DNA of 41,722 bases from an uncultured Collinsella sp. (GCA_900540945.1 UQHQ01000019.1:1-41722); one strand, 5' to 3'; counted from the stretch's first letter, positions 15,373 through 24,185 are shown. Numbers and translations are program-made. The notes: generated by a model from the letters alone, not told the origin.

Positions 15373-16755
15373 CTATTTGGAATCCGAATCGTCCATGGAG
15401 CCGTCGATGCCGGTTTTGGTATCGTCGTCCGAGTTGGAGTCATCGTCCTTGGCGAAGGGATTCTTGAAAAAGCTCGTCGCATCGGGCTGCAGGCCCGAGA
15501 GCTTGATCCAGGGATTCTCGAGCTCGGGCTTGGGCATCGCCTGGGCCTCGGGCGCGGTCTCGTTGCCGATGAGCTCGGACTCGTAAATGAACGTATCGTC
15601 TCCAAGCGCGTCGTAGGCGGCGACCGGGTTGCCCTCGGCATCGCGATATGGCGTGCCCTTAAATACAGCGCCGTCGTATGCCACGAGCTGGCGACCGGTC
15701 TCGTTCTCAAAGTAGTAGACGAAAATGCCCTTGAGGGCCGCGCACAGCGGAATGGCGATGACCATGCCGATGGGACCCATAAGTGCCGAACCAATAACGA
15801 GGGCCGTCAGGCTCATGATGGGATGCACCTGCACCGAACTCTGCATGACCTTGGGGGAAATGACGTTATCGGTGACGTTTTGAGCCAGCATGGGGCTGAA
15901 CATAAAGCCGAGCACCGTGGCGATCGCCGCGCTTACCCAGGGACCGACAACCGGGACCAAGTGCATGATGCCGGTAAAGATGGCCATGAGTGCCGCGTAG
16001 GGATGGCCAATGAGCGTAAAGCCGATAAAGGCGAGGATGCCACCGCAGATGGACGTCACGACCATGCCGCGCATATAACCGCCGACCGAGCGCGAAAGAA
16101 TCGCGACCATAAAGCGGTACGAGGTCTCTTTTTCCTGTCCGATGATGGTACAGACCTCGTGGTGCATACGGGGATAATCGCAGGCAAGCCAGTAGGCAAG
16201 CACCAAACCCAGGAAGATTACGAACAGCTGCGAGGCCGTGTTGGTGATCAGCGGGAACACGCCGCGACCGAGCTCAGCGGCGATTTGCGATACGTACTTG
16301 GACGCCACAGTAACCAGCGAGGACAGATTATCGTCCAAGTACTCCTTGAGCGGCGTGTTGTTGAGCGTCTTAGCGTGCGAAATCATCTCGTTGAGATCAC
16401 CGCCCGCAACGCGAAGCTGCTCAGGCAGACGGCTCAGGACTTCCATAATCTGACCGAGCAAAATAGGGGACAGGATGCAGACGACGCCGACGAGCACTGC
16501 CACAACCACGATCAGCGCGATGAGCGAACCGATGCCACGACCGACGCCGTGATGCTCGAGCCAGTTAGTGATCGGCGACATCACAAAAGCGATGATGGAA
16601 CCGACAGCGAGAAACTCGATAACCGGCGCCAAGATACCCATAAGGTTAAAGATGACGGCGGCGATGACAATGCAGCCGACGACAGCCCAAATGCGAAGCG
16701 TCAGAATACGAGTATCGCGCAGCGTGCGGTCGGTTTGTTGGGGGTGCTCAATCAT
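15373..16755 (-). CDS. AI-2E family transporter (PerM/YtvI-like permease)
   Basis: Polytopic membrane protein of 460 residues with about seven or eight hydrophobic segments. The family signature region reads GGILAFIGFTLIGHPYAALM and HLVPVVGPWVSA. Members are predicted permeases, and some act as cation or autoinducer exporters, so the substrate here cannot be stated. The last 100 residues are cytoplasmic and end in an Asp/Ser-rich acidic tail. The ATG overlaps the sigma-factor stop by 4 bases (ATGA), so it belongs to the sigma operon. No hairpin lies directly after its stop. Confidence 0.88.
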   Translation of the reverse strand: MIEHPQQTDRTLRDTRILTLRIWAVVGCIVIAAVIFNLMGILAPVIEFLAVGSIIAFVMSPITNWLEHHGVGRGIGSLIALIVVVAVLVGVVCILSPILLGQIMEVLSRLPEQLRVAGGDLNEMISHAKTLNNTPLKEYLDDNLSSLVTVASKYVSQIAAELGRGVFPLITNTASQLFVIFLGLVLAYWLACDYPRMHHEVCTIIGQEKETSYRFMVAILSRSVGGYMRGMVVTSICGGILAFIGFTLIGHPYAALMAIFTGIMHLVPVVGPWVSAAIATVLGFMFSPMLAQNVTDNVISPKVMQSSVQVHPIMSLTALVIGSALMGPIGMVIAIPLCAALKGIFVYYFENETGRQLVAYDGAVFKGTPYRDAEGNPVAAYDALGDDTFIYESELIGNETAPEAQAMPKPELENPWIKLSGLQPDATSFFKNPFAKDDDSNSDDDTKTGIDGSMDDSDSK

Positions 16756-17543
16756 GAACGAACCATCACTCCGTCGGGGTCGATCTTGTCCTGTATCTTC
16801 TTAAGGGTACGGCGCAGCAGGCGCGAAACCTGCACCTGCGAGATACCCAACTTCTTAGCGATCTCGATCTGGGTCATGCCCTTCACAAAGCGCAGCTCGA
16901 TAACCTCACGCTCACGCGGCGAGAAATCGCGGATGGCTTCCTCGATCACCAGGCGGTCATCGGTAAAATCGAGCTCGTTGTCGTCATCGGCATAGCGGTC
17001 GAGAATCGAGGGGGCATCATCGGAATCGGACGCGCCAGGAGCCTCGATGGGCACCGAGGTATAGGCCGAAGACGATTCCATGGCCTCCAGCACCTCGTCG
17101 ACGGTCACACCCAGGTACTCAGCGATTTCTTCAACCTTAGGCGAGCGCTGCAGCTCGTTAGTGAGCTTGTCGGTAGCTTGGTTAACCTTGGCAGAAAGCT
17201 CCTGCAAACGGCGCGGCACGCGCACGCTCCAGCCCTTATCACGGAAGTGACGCTTAATCTCGCCCAGGATGGTAGGCGTGGCAAACGTCGTGAACTCGAG
17301 TCCGCGCTCGGGGTCAAAGCGGTCGATAGCCTTGAGCAAACCCAGATAGCCGACCTGCATGAGGTCGTCGAGCGGCTCGCCGCGGTTCTTAAATTTGTTG
17401 GCAAGAAACCTTACCAGGTTCATATGGGACATGACGAGCTGCTCACGTGCGTCCGGATCACCGGTCTCTTTGTAGCGACGAAACAGCTCGCGGGTTTTCT
17501 CCTTGTCCCAAGCGGTCTTACCGCTCCGGGAACGTTCGGTCAT
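16752..17543 (-). CDS. SigB/SigF/SigG family RNA polymerase sigma factor
   Basis: Alternative sigma factor of 263 residues. Region 2 spans HMNLVRFLANKFKNRG through FTTFATPTILGEIKRHFRD with the characteristic RVPRRLQEL. Region 3 is KVEEIAEYLGVTVDEVLEAM. Region 4 has FSPREREVIELRFVKG and QIEIAKKLGISQVQVSRLLRR. This architecture belongs to general-stress and sporulation-type sigma factors. In non-sporulating actinobacteria it usually controls stress genes. It starts 1 base after the RsbW-like gene and overlaps the permease gene, a single transcription unit. Confidence 0.93.
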   Translation of the reverse strand: MTERSRSGKTAWDKEKTRELFRRYKETGDPDAREQLVMSHMNLVRFLANKFKNRGEPLDDLMQVGYLGLLKAIDRFDPERGLEFTTFATPTILGEIKRHFRDKGWSVRVPRRLQELSAKVNQATDKLTNELQRSPKVEEIAEYLGVTVDEVLEAMESSSAYTSVPIEAPGASDSDDAPSILDRYADDDNELDFTDDRLVIEEAIRDFSPREREVIELRFVKGMTQIEIAKKLGISQVQVSRLLRRTLKKIQDKIDPDGVMVRS

Positions 17544-17544
17544 A

Positions 17545-17922
17545 TTAGATATCCGCCTTGAGGTCGAGGGAAAGCGTCAGGGGCGCCGCAGTCTTTTCGT
17601 AGGAATCGCACACGCTCGCCAGAATGAGCTCGGCATACACGGCAGCCTGGTCATCCTCATCAACGGTGGCCTGATCGCCAAAGGTAATAGTCATGCCAAC
17701 GTGGGTCTCATCGACATCGAATTTGATGGTGATGTCGTCGCAGTCGACCGCGGTGCAACCAAAGATAAAGGCTTCCTCGGCAGCCATACGAATGTCCTCG
17801 ATGCGATCGACGGACATGGAGCACAGCGCACCAACGTTGGCGGCCGTCATACGTACGAGGCGTGCCAGACGCGGATCCCCGGCAACAGTCAGCGTGATGG
17901 GGCAAGTTGCTTCGCTACTCAT
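17545..17922 (-). CDS. RsbW/SpoIIAB-like anti-sigma factor with degenerate ATP site
   Basis: A 125-residue protein placed like RsbW, directly before a SigB-type sigma gene. The fold resembles the GHKL serine-kinase anti-sigma family (SVDRIEDIRMAAEEAF aligns with the helix carrying the N-box). The N-box Asn is missing (EEAFIFGC in place of E-A-x-x-N-A), and no DxGxG box is visible afterwards. It may bind the sigma factor without acting as a kinase. The start at 17922 has AGGAG 8 bases upstream and overlaps the DUF948 gene by 8 bases. No STAS anti-anti-sigma gene is in the window. Confidence 0.72.
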   Translation of the reverse strand: MSSEATCPITLTVAGDPRLARLVRMTAANVGALCSMSVDRIEDIRMAAEEAFIFGCTAVDCDDITIKFDVDETHVGMTITFGDQATVDEDDQAAVYAELILASVCDSYEKTAAPLTLSLDLKADI

Positions 17923-18505
17923 CGCAGGACTCCTCGGAGGTCTCGGCGGGCGTGTAGGTGTAATACTGGGCTGCTTTAGCAGCAGGCTTCTGTGCATCAT
18001 CGTCACCAGCAGCGGCATCGTCCCCGGCTTCGTCAATCAGGACACGCTCGGTCGGCTGCTCGGCTTCGGCGGCAGCGGAAAGCGTGCGCTCGGCGTCGGC
18101 CGCGGGAGCCTTCACCTTGTTAAAGAGTTTCTGCACGGCACCAGCAGCAGAATCAGTCACGCTCGATACGGCATTGCTGGCCTCGGCCACGCTGCCCGTA
18201 ACCTCGGAAATGTCGCGAACCACAGCTTCGACCTCTACGAGATTGGAGGTAAGGGCGTCGACGGCGGTCTTGCTCGACTTGAGGAGCGGCTCAACCTGAG
18301 CCAACGCGGGGGTGAGCTCATCGACAGCGCCATCGAGCTTTGCTACCACCGGCTGTGCCTCGGCGATGGTGTTGTTAAGGTCGCTCACGGTCTTATCGAG
18401 CGAATCAACGACGGTGCGGGTCTTTCGCAGCGTGAGCGCGAGCTCGATAACAGCCCACACACCGGCAACGGCGAGCAGCAGCAGGGCGATTTGAATGGGA
18501 CTCAT
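17915..18505 (-). CDS. DUF948 domain-containing membrane-anchored protein
   Basis: A 196-residue protein. One N-terminal membrane helix (about 4-23, IQIALLLLAVAGVWAVIELA) is followed by a long amphipathic helix typical of DUF948 (YtxG-like) proteins, then a variable Ala/Asp-rich C-terminus. B. subtilis YtxG belongs to the general stress regulon, and here the gene heads an operon with a SigB-type factor, which fits. A GGGAGG ribosome site precedes the ATG at 18505. The biochemical role is unknown. Confidence 0.82.
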   Translation of the reverse strand: MSPIQIALLLLAVAGVWAVIELALTLRKTRTVVDSLDKTVSDLNNTIAEAQPVVAKLDGAVDELTPALAQVEPLLKSSKTAVDALTSNLVEVEAVVRDISEVTGSVAEASNAVSSVTDSAAGAVQKLFNKVKAPAADAERTLSAAAEAEQPTERVLIDEAGDDAAAGDDDAQKPAAKAAQYYTYTPAETSEESCDE

Positions 18506-18600
18506 ACAAGCCTCCCGAAGGAATCGAAATACAGACGCTGTTCATGGTACCCCAAAGAAGGGGAAAGATACCCAAAGGGAATGTGCGAGGTCCCAAGGAC

Positions 18601-19950
18601 CTACTTGGGCGCTCTGCCGCTACGGTCGCGCTCGCTTTGCTCTACGCGCCACTCTTCCCAGCCACGGCCCGCAGGCTGCCAAAACGCACCGCGCTCCAGC
18701 CCCTCGGGCAAATAACGCTGATCGACCCAGCCTTCGGGATAATCATGCGGATACTTATACACACCGTATTCGTCGCTGCCCGGACGATGACGATCGCGCA
18801 GATAACTCGGCACCTCGCGCAGCCCACTGGAATGAATATCGGCCAACGCCGCATCAATGGAAGCCTCGCACGCGTTGGACTTAGGCGCCAGGCACACATA
18901 GAGCGCAGCCTGAGCCAGGTTAATGCGGCACTCGGGATAGCCAATGACCTCGGCAGACTTAAACGCGGCATGTGCCACCAAAAGCGCCTGCGGGTCGGCG
19001 TTGCCAACGTCCTCAGAAGCCTGAATCATAATGCGGCGAGCGATAAACTTTGGGTCCTCCCCCGCGTCGATCATGCGCGCGAGCCAATAGATCGTGGCAT
19101 CGGGGTCGCTGCCGCGCATAGACTTAATAAACGCACTGATGATGTCGTAGTGCATGTCACCGTTTTTGTCGTACGAAAAGCCACGGCGCGGATTGGCAAT
19201 CTTCACGTCGTCAACAGTGATGGGATAGCGCTCCCCCGCCGCCGGCGCGGGCGTTCCCTCGGTATCGGGGCGCGTGACGGCAATCTCGCTCGCAAGCTCA
19301 AGCGTCGTGAGCGCCGATCGAGCGTCACCCGCTGCCAGTGTGCAAATGGTCTTAACCGTATCCTCATCGGCCGAGAACTTACCGTTCAAACCCTGCGGCG
19401 CCTCGAGCGCACGCTCAATAAGCGTGGCGATATCCTCGTCTTTAAGATGCTCAAGTTCCACCACGCGACCGCGCGAGAGCAATGCCGAGTTGACCTCGAA
19501 GTACGGATTCTCCGTCGTGGCGCCAATCATAATGACGGTACGGTTCTCAACTGCATGCAGCAGGGCATCCTGCTGCGACTTGGAAAAGCGATGAATCTCA
19601 TCGATAAAAAGAATGGTGCGGCGGTCGTACGTATTCAGGCGCGTCTTAGCCTCGTCGATCACGCGACGAAGATCCTTTACGGTGCCCGTCACAGCGCTGA
19701 CCTCGACAAACTCGCTCTTAGTATGGTTGGCGATAATATGTGCCAGCGTCGTCTTGCCCGTACCGGCCGGCCCATACAAAATCACACTCGACAGCACGTC
19801 GTGCTCAATCGCGGCACGCAACCACGAACCCTTACCGACGGCCTTTTGCTGGCCCACATACTCGTCGAGCGATTTGGGCCGCATGCGCACCGCAAGCGGC
19901 GCATTCTGAAAGGAGCGCTCGCGCGTCGAAGCAGAAAAAAGGTCGTCCAT
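18601..19950 (-). CDS. rarA: Replication-associated recombination protein A (AAA+ ATPase)
   Basis: RarA/MgsA (WRNIP1-like) clamp-loader-related ATPase acting at stalled forks, 449 residues. Walker A GPAGTGKT is near 60-67. Walker B ILFIDEIHRFSKSQQDALL and sensor 1 IGATTENPYFEVN follow, and the MgsA C-terminal domain contains DPDATIYWLARMIDAGEDP. Start at 19950 (MDDLFSAS) was chosen because GGGA is spaced correctly. ATG 19956 and TTG 19968 are alternatives. It follows dgt and has its own candidate promoter. Confidence 0.94.
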   Translation of the reverse strand: MDDLFSASTRERSFQNAPLAVRMRPKSLDEYVGQQKAVGKGSWLRAAIEHDVLSSVILYGPAGTGKTTLAHIIANHTKSEFVEVSAVTGTVKDLRRVIDEAKTRLNTYDRRTILFIDEIHRFSKSQQDALLHAVENRTVIMIGATTENPYFEVNSALLSRGRVVELEHLKDEDIATLIERALEAPQGLNGKFSADEDTVKTICTLAAGDARSALTTLELASEIAVTRPDTEGTPAPAAGERYPITVDDVKIANPRRGFSYDKNGDMHYDIISAFIKSMRGSDPDATIYWLARMIDAGEDPKFIARRIMIQASEDVGNADPQALLVAHAAFKSAEVIGYPECRINLAQAALYVCLAPKSNACEASIDAALADIHSSGLREVPSYLRDRHRPGSDEYGVYKYPHDYPEGWVDQRYLPEGLERGAFWQPAGRGWEEWRVEQSERDRSGRAPK

Positions 19951-19989
19951 AGCCATCCCGTGCGTCAATCAAAAACGTTTTCCACCAAC

Positions 19990-19995
19990 AGTATA
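19990..19995 (-). promoter_or_regulatory. Candidate -10 box for rarA
   Basis: TATACT on the minus strand, about 40 bases upstream of the rarA start, in the AT-rich gap after dgt. No convincing -35 box is visible. Confidence 0.4.
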
Positions 19996-20010
19996 CCGAA
20001 TAAATACGAA

Positions 20011-21258
20011 CTACCGTTCGTTAATATAGGTACGGTGCGGAAACTTCAATCCCGGGAACAGCTTGCTCGTAAGCTCGCAGAAATAGCCGTCCGTCATGCT
20101 CGCGATGTAATCCACCACCGCTTGATCCTTGTCGTCCTGCCAGGCATAGGTGCGATCGTAGTAGAAAAGCTGCCGCTCAATGCGAGAAATGTGGTGCTTA
20201 AAGATATACGAAGACTCGTCGCCTTCGTTTATATCCTGCAGGCAACGGTCGTAGAGCTTTTCGAAGGCCTCGCGCAGCTCCGCTTCGGAGTCGCCTTCAA
20301 TGCCGCCCTTGCTATAGATCTTCTCGTAGTTCTCGCGCTTGGCTCGGCGGATCTCCTCAAACAGGTCCTCGCTCATCTCGATGCGTGGCTTACCATAGCT
20401 GTGCTCGACGATATCGATGGAGGCATGCGTAAGGATCCAGCTGTTGTATGCCCCGCCCAGGTCATCGTCAAAGGCGTCGGGTGACAGCAGACCCGCCGAA
20501 ATGGCGTCTTGGCGATCGCGCCCCACGTAGGCAAGGATATCCGAGATGCGAACCACGCAGCCCTCGAGCGTCATGGGGCGCAGGTGCTCAATTGCGCTGT
20601 AACCTGTGGCAATGCAATCCTCAACCGTAAGGTCGAACTGGTCAAAGGAGCTCATGTCCGAAAGCTCAAACACACGCTGTTCGTACTCACCGTTGTGGCA
20701 TAGCACGCCGTCGAGCGTCTGGAGCGACACGTTGCGGCCGTACAGCGCGTCGAGCACGCGGACCGACTGCACGTTATGGAAAAAATAACGACCCGTGCGC
20801 TCGTGATAGATATCGTTGAGGAATCGCTCACCGGCATGGCCAAAGGGCGTGTGGCCCAAGTCGTGGCCTAAGCCAATCGCCTCGATCAGATCGCAGTTGA
20901 GCCCCAGGGCACGTCCGATATCGCGCGCGATGCGCGAAACAAGCTGCACGTGCAGGCCGCGACGCGACAGGTCGTCGTTGCTGCGAAAACTAAAGACCTG
21001 CGTTTTGCCTGCATAACGGGTGTATGCGGGCAGATGCAAAATCTTTTCGGTATCGCGCATAAATGCCGGACGCATGAGCGTGCCCACATCTGCGGCTCGA
21101 TCGAAGCGTCGAATGACCTGGTCGTCACCACATCGATAGGGATTAACGACACCTGAGCCGCGGTCGGCGGCGATACGCCCGACCAGCTCGGGCGACAACG
21201 CCGCGGGAATGCGATCCATACGTGCCTTGATGGCGGCTGTCTGTTGAATGGTTGCCAT
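20011..21258 (-). CDS. dgt: Deoxyguanosinetriphosphate triphosphohydrolase-like protein (HD domain)
   Basis: HD-domain dNTPase, 415 residues, predicted to hydrolyse dNTPs to the nucleoside and triphosphate. Metal ligands are His103 (GLHVQLV) and His132-Asp133 in GLGHDLGHTPFGHAGE, with the downstream Asp in VVRISDILAYVGRD. It belongs to the short dGTPase-like class. The start at 21258 has AAGGAG 6 bases upstream (start MATIQQ). It lies between the prepilin peptidase and rarA. Nucleotide specificity cannot be told from sequence. Confidence 0.92.
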   Translation of the reverse strand: MATIQQTAAIKARMDRIPAALSPELVGRIAADRGSGVVNPYRCGDDQVIRRFDRAADVGTLMRPAFMRDTEKILHLPAYTRYAGKTQVFSFRSNDDLSRRGLHVQLVSRIARDIGRALGLNCDLIEAIGLGHDLGHTPFGHAGERFLNDIYHERTGRYFFHNVQSVRVLDALYGRNVSLQTLDGVLCHNGEYEQRVFELSDMSSFDQFDLTVEDCIATGYSAIEHLRPMTLEGCVVRISDILAYVGRDRQDAISAGLLSPDAFDDDLGGAYNSWILTHASIDIVEHSYGKPRIEMSEDLFEEIRRAKRENYEKIYSKGGIEGDSEAELREAFEKLYDRCLQDINEGDESSYIFKHHISRIERQLFYYDRTYAWQDDKDQAVVDYIASMTDGYFCELTSKLFPGLKFPHRTYINER

Positions 21259-21289
21259 GGCATGCTCCTTAAAAAGGGCGCGCAAACGG

Positions 21290-21712
21290 TTACAGCGTAC
21301 TACCCACAACCTCGATTATGGCAAATATCGGCACCAAAAACGGCAGCAATGGCAGGGAGCGCGATTTTGCGATGAGACAGGCGGCGGCAAGGGCCAGGAG
21401 CGCAGCCGCAAACGCGACGATACCACCCAAGGGATCGAAGGTACAAAGGGCAAAGAGCGCCTTGGCGTCCCCCATACCAATGCCGGGAGCGTGGCGAACA
21501 CGACGCCAGAGCGACTCAGTAAGCATAAGGGCAAGGTAGGCGATGGCAGCAAGACCGGCATGGTCAAGCGCCGTGTTAACGCCCTTGTCGAGCCAAACGC
21601 CTGCAAACGCCGCCACCGCACACGCGCCGGCAAGCTGATTGGGAAACCGTCGCTCACGGGCATCAATCGCCGCGCCGGCAAAGATGCAAATCCAAAACGG
21701 AATATAGACCAT
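21290..21712 (-). CDS. A24 family prepilin peptidase (short form)
   Basis: Integral membrane aspartyl protease of 140 residues with several hydrophobic segments. The two catalytic Asp are Asp17 in AAIDARERRFPN and Asp82 in GMGDAK, the GxGD hallmark. The N-terminal methyltransferase domain of full PilD enzymes is missing, as in CpaA/TadV-type enzymes. A GGAGG ribosome site precedes the ATG at 21712. No pilin, secretin or ATPase gene is nearby, so its substrates must be encoded elsewhere. Confidence 0.88.
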   Translation of the reverse strand: MVYIPFWICIFAGAAIDARERRFPNQLAGACAVAAFAGVWLDKGVNTALDHAGLAAIAYLALMLTESLWRRVRHAPGIGMGDAKALFALCTFDPLGGIVAFAAALLALAAACLIAKSRSLPLLPFLVPIFAIIEVVGSTL

Positions 21713-21743
21713 CTAACACCTCCTTGGGCAGCAGCTCAAACGC

Positions 21744-21785
21744 AAAAACCACCACAAAGGTGCCTGTCCCCTTTGTGGTGGTTTT
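21744..21785 (-). repeat. Palindromic 41-bp repeat, copy 1 (also terminator-like)
   Basis: The stem AAAACCACCACAAAGG pairs with its perfect complement around a 9-base loop. On the minus strand it is followed by a T-run and lies just after the glycosyltransferase stop, so it probably terminates that gene. It is identical over 41 bp to the copy at 29431-29471, which is in the opposite orientation. It contains GGGGAC (minus strand, 21771 to 21766). Confidence 0.9.
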
Positions 21786-21793
21786 GATCGTGG

Positions 21794-23089
21794 TTATTTG
21801 GCGCCTTGCATAACCTCGTCGAGGGTAACGCTTACGGCGTGCTGCGTCGGCACCCAGTCGACCTTTAGGAACAGAGCAGCCACCGTAATGGGGATATAGC
21901 TGAACATAAAGATCGGGAAGGTAAACAGGTTGGTCACCAGACGCCACTTTTGCGCGCAGTGAATGTGCTTGTACTCAAAGATGGTCGTGAGCAGCGCCAG
22001 GATAAAGAACGTCTGATACATCATGGCGAAGGTCATAATGAGCGAAGCGGCGCAGGCTTGCATCTCGACTTCGGTAGCCAAAAAGCCATGCGAAAGACCG
22101 CCCACGATGAGGAACGTCGCATTGGCGAGCATCGAGATCAGAGATAGCAGCATACCCGGGGCGATCGTCATAAACATGTCGTAGGCGGCAAAGCGATGGT
22201 AGCGAAAGGTCGATTTGACCAGGTGCTTACCATAGGTAAAGAACACCTGGTAGAAGCCCTTGGTCCAGCGCATACGCTGCTTCCAGGAAGCCTTAAACGT
22301 CACGGGCTGTTCGTCAAAGAACTCCGCCGGTGCATAGCCAATGCGAATGCCGTGAATGGCGCAGAACGTGGTGAACTGAATATCCTCGGTCAGCGTGTGG
22401 AACTGCCAGCCGTGCATGCCCTCGATAACACTGGCGGAGATGAGGTAGCCCGAACCCGAGACGGCGCAAGACGTCTTGCAGATGTTGCGCGCGTTGTTGA
22501 GGAAGCGCGCCTCGCGCAGATACCACGTGGCGTTGGCCGCAGAGATCCACGAGCTGCCGAAGTTCTTGGAGTTGCGATAGCTCGTGACCACATGGAAGCC
22601 CTGATCAAAGGCATCGTTCATCTTGGAGACGTAATCGCGGGCGATGACGTTATCGGCATCGAAGATAAAGTAGCCTTCAAACGTATCGGGATACTCGTTA
22701 AGGATGCGGTCGAAGCCAAAGTCCATGACCCAGCTCTTGCCCTTGCGGGCAAGGTCATTGCGCTCATAAACGACAGCGCCCGCCTCGCGCGCGAGCTGCG
22801 CCGTGTTGTCGGTGCAGGCATCGGCGACCACAAAGACCTCGATAAGCTCGGACGGATAATCCTGGTCCTTGATGGAGCGAACGAGGTTGGCGATCACAGC
22901 CTCCTCGTTATGCGCCGCGATAAAGAAGGCATAGCGGTGGAGTTTTTTGGCCTTGGGAGGCGCGACCTCGCCACGAAGAGCGCCGATGACAAAGAAGACC
23001 ACCTGGTACAGAAAGCAGACCGTGAGCAGCGTGACGACAATCTGGTTGAAGATCACGATGGGTGTGTTGGTTTGTAAAAAGGCGAGCAT
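21794..23089 (-). CDS. Membrane-bound processive glycosyltransferase, family 2
   Basis: BcsA/NodC/PgaC-like GT2 of 431 residues. It begins with a membrane helix (about 10-38), then a GT-A domain: AAHNEEAVI (59-67), VVADACTDNT (88-95), DADN (144-147), TED (234-236) and QRMRW (271-275), the complete set for processive enzymes. Three or four membrane helices follow (about 290-410). It probably polymerises and exports a sugar polymer from a nucleotide sugar. The sugar is not predictable, though hexosamine is common in this branch. The start at 23089 has GGGAG upstream. No other polysaccharide gene is adjacent. Confidence 0.87.
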   Translation of the reverse strand: MLAFLQTNTPIVIFNQIVVTLLTVCFLYQVVFFVIGALRGEVAPPKAKKLHRYAFFIAAHNEEAVIANLVRSIKDQDYPSELIEVFVVADACTDNTAQLAREAGAVVYERNDLARKGKSWVMDFGFDRILNEYPDTFEGYFIFDADNVIARDYVSKMNDAFDQGFHVVTSYRNSKNFGSSWISAANATWYLREARFLNNARNICKTSCAVSGSGYLISASVIEGMHGWQFHTLTEDIQFTTFCAIHGIRIGYAPAEFFDEQPVTFKASWKQRMRWTKGFYQVFFTYGKHLVKSTFRYHRFAAYDMFMTIAPGMLLSLISMLANATFLIVGGLSHGFLATEVEMQACAASLIMTFAMMYQTFFILALLTTIFEYKHIHCAQKWRLVTNLFTFPIFMFSYIPITVAALFLKVDWVPTQHAVSVTLDEVMQGAK

Positions 23090-23171
23090 GCAGGCTCCCA
23101 GCAACGCGTTACGTAAACAATCGTATATCTTACCGCAGGCTTACCGAGTTCAAGAAACCACCTAATACTGG

Positions 23172-24185
23172 CTAGGCTTCGAGCAGACCGAGCTGCGGGA
23201 CAATTTCGTCACCGGCGGCAGTGCGGCCGAGCGAACGCGGGGCCAGGTCATCCAGAACCGCGGCAAGGTCCCACGGCAGCTCATCACGGCACTCAATGCG
23301 CTCTCCCGTCACGGGATGGTCGAACGCCACACGCCAGGAATGAAGGAACTGCCTGGTCAGACCCTGATCGGCGCGCGCGTCGCACTTGCCGTAGAGCGGA
23401 TCGCCCACGCAGGCGTGGTTGATATGGCGCATGTGCACGCGAATCTGATGCGTGCGGCCCGTAAACAAGTGGCACTCGACGAGCGTATAGCCGTCGTCAA
23501 AACGCGTGGAATCAAAGCGCTCGAGCACCTTAAAAGTCGTGATGGCCTGGCGCGCAAAGGGGTCATCGGAAACCGCCATCTTCACGCGGTCGCGCGTCGA
23601 TCGGGCAATACCAGTGTTGATAGTGCCCTCATCCATGGCGATGTGCCCGTGAACGAGCGTGATATAGCGACGGTCGAGCGTGCGCGTGCGGATGAGATTT
23701 TGAAGCGCGCGCTGGGTGTCGTCGTCTTTTGCCGCGAGCATAAGGCCCGAGGTATCGCGATCCAGGCGATGCACGATGCCGGGGCGGTCCTCACCCTGCA
23801 CGGTACCAAGATGATCGATGCCGCAGTGGTAGACCAGAGCGTTCGCAAGGGTGCCGCTCTCGTGGCCGTGGGCGGGATGGCACACCAGGCCGCGCTGCTT
23901 GGAGAGCACGATGAGGTAGTCGTCCTCGTAGCGGATATCGAGGGGAATGGCCTCGGGAATCACGTCGGTCGGATCGTGCGGCTCGGGCAAGTCGACCGAG
24001 ATGCGGTCGCCGGCGCGCACAGCATACTTTTTTGACAGGCAGGTCTCGCCGTTGACGGCAACGGCGCCTCCCTCGATCAGATGCGCGCAGGCAGAGCGTG
24101 TGGGACAGCCATCGTTGGCGCCCAGATAGGCGTCAAGACGCTGACCAGCGGAATCGTCGGCAACAAGAATATGGATGTCGGCCAT
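23172..24185 (-). CDS. RluA/RluD family pseudouridine synthase
   Basis: Converts uridines of 23S rRNA to pseudouridine. Length is 337 residues. An N-terminal S4 domain (about 15-70) precedes the catalytic domain with HRLDRDTSG (139-147) and catalytic Asp142. FTGRTHQIRVHMRHINH lies near the C-terminal side. Its ATG shares one base with the lspA stop (TAATG). The lspA-rluD pair is conserved across bacteria and supports both calls. Confidence 0.95.
   Translation of the reverse strand: MADIHILVADDSAGQRLDAYLGANDGCPTRSACAHLIEGGAVAVNGETCLSKKYAVRAGDRISVDLPEPHDPTDVIPEAIPLDIRYEDDYLIVLSKQRGLVCHPAHGHESGTLANALVYHCGIDHLGTVQGEDRPGIVHRLDRDTSGLMLAAKDDDTQRALQNLIRTRTLDRRYITLVHGHIAMDEGTINTGIARSTRDRVKMAVSDDPFARQAITTFKVLERFDSTRFDDGYTLVECHLFTGRTHQIRVHMRHINHACVGDPLYGKCDARADQGLTRQFLHSWRVAFDHPVTGERIECRDELPWDLAAVLDDLAPRSLGRTAAGDEIVPQLGLLEA

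Noticed and set aside
18506..18600. A SigB-type promoter (GGGTAT) ahead of the DUF948-sigma operon
   Set aside because: GGGTAT is present on the minus strand, but no GTTT-like -35 box lies 12-15 bp upstream, so autoregulation by this sigma factor is not supported by sequence.
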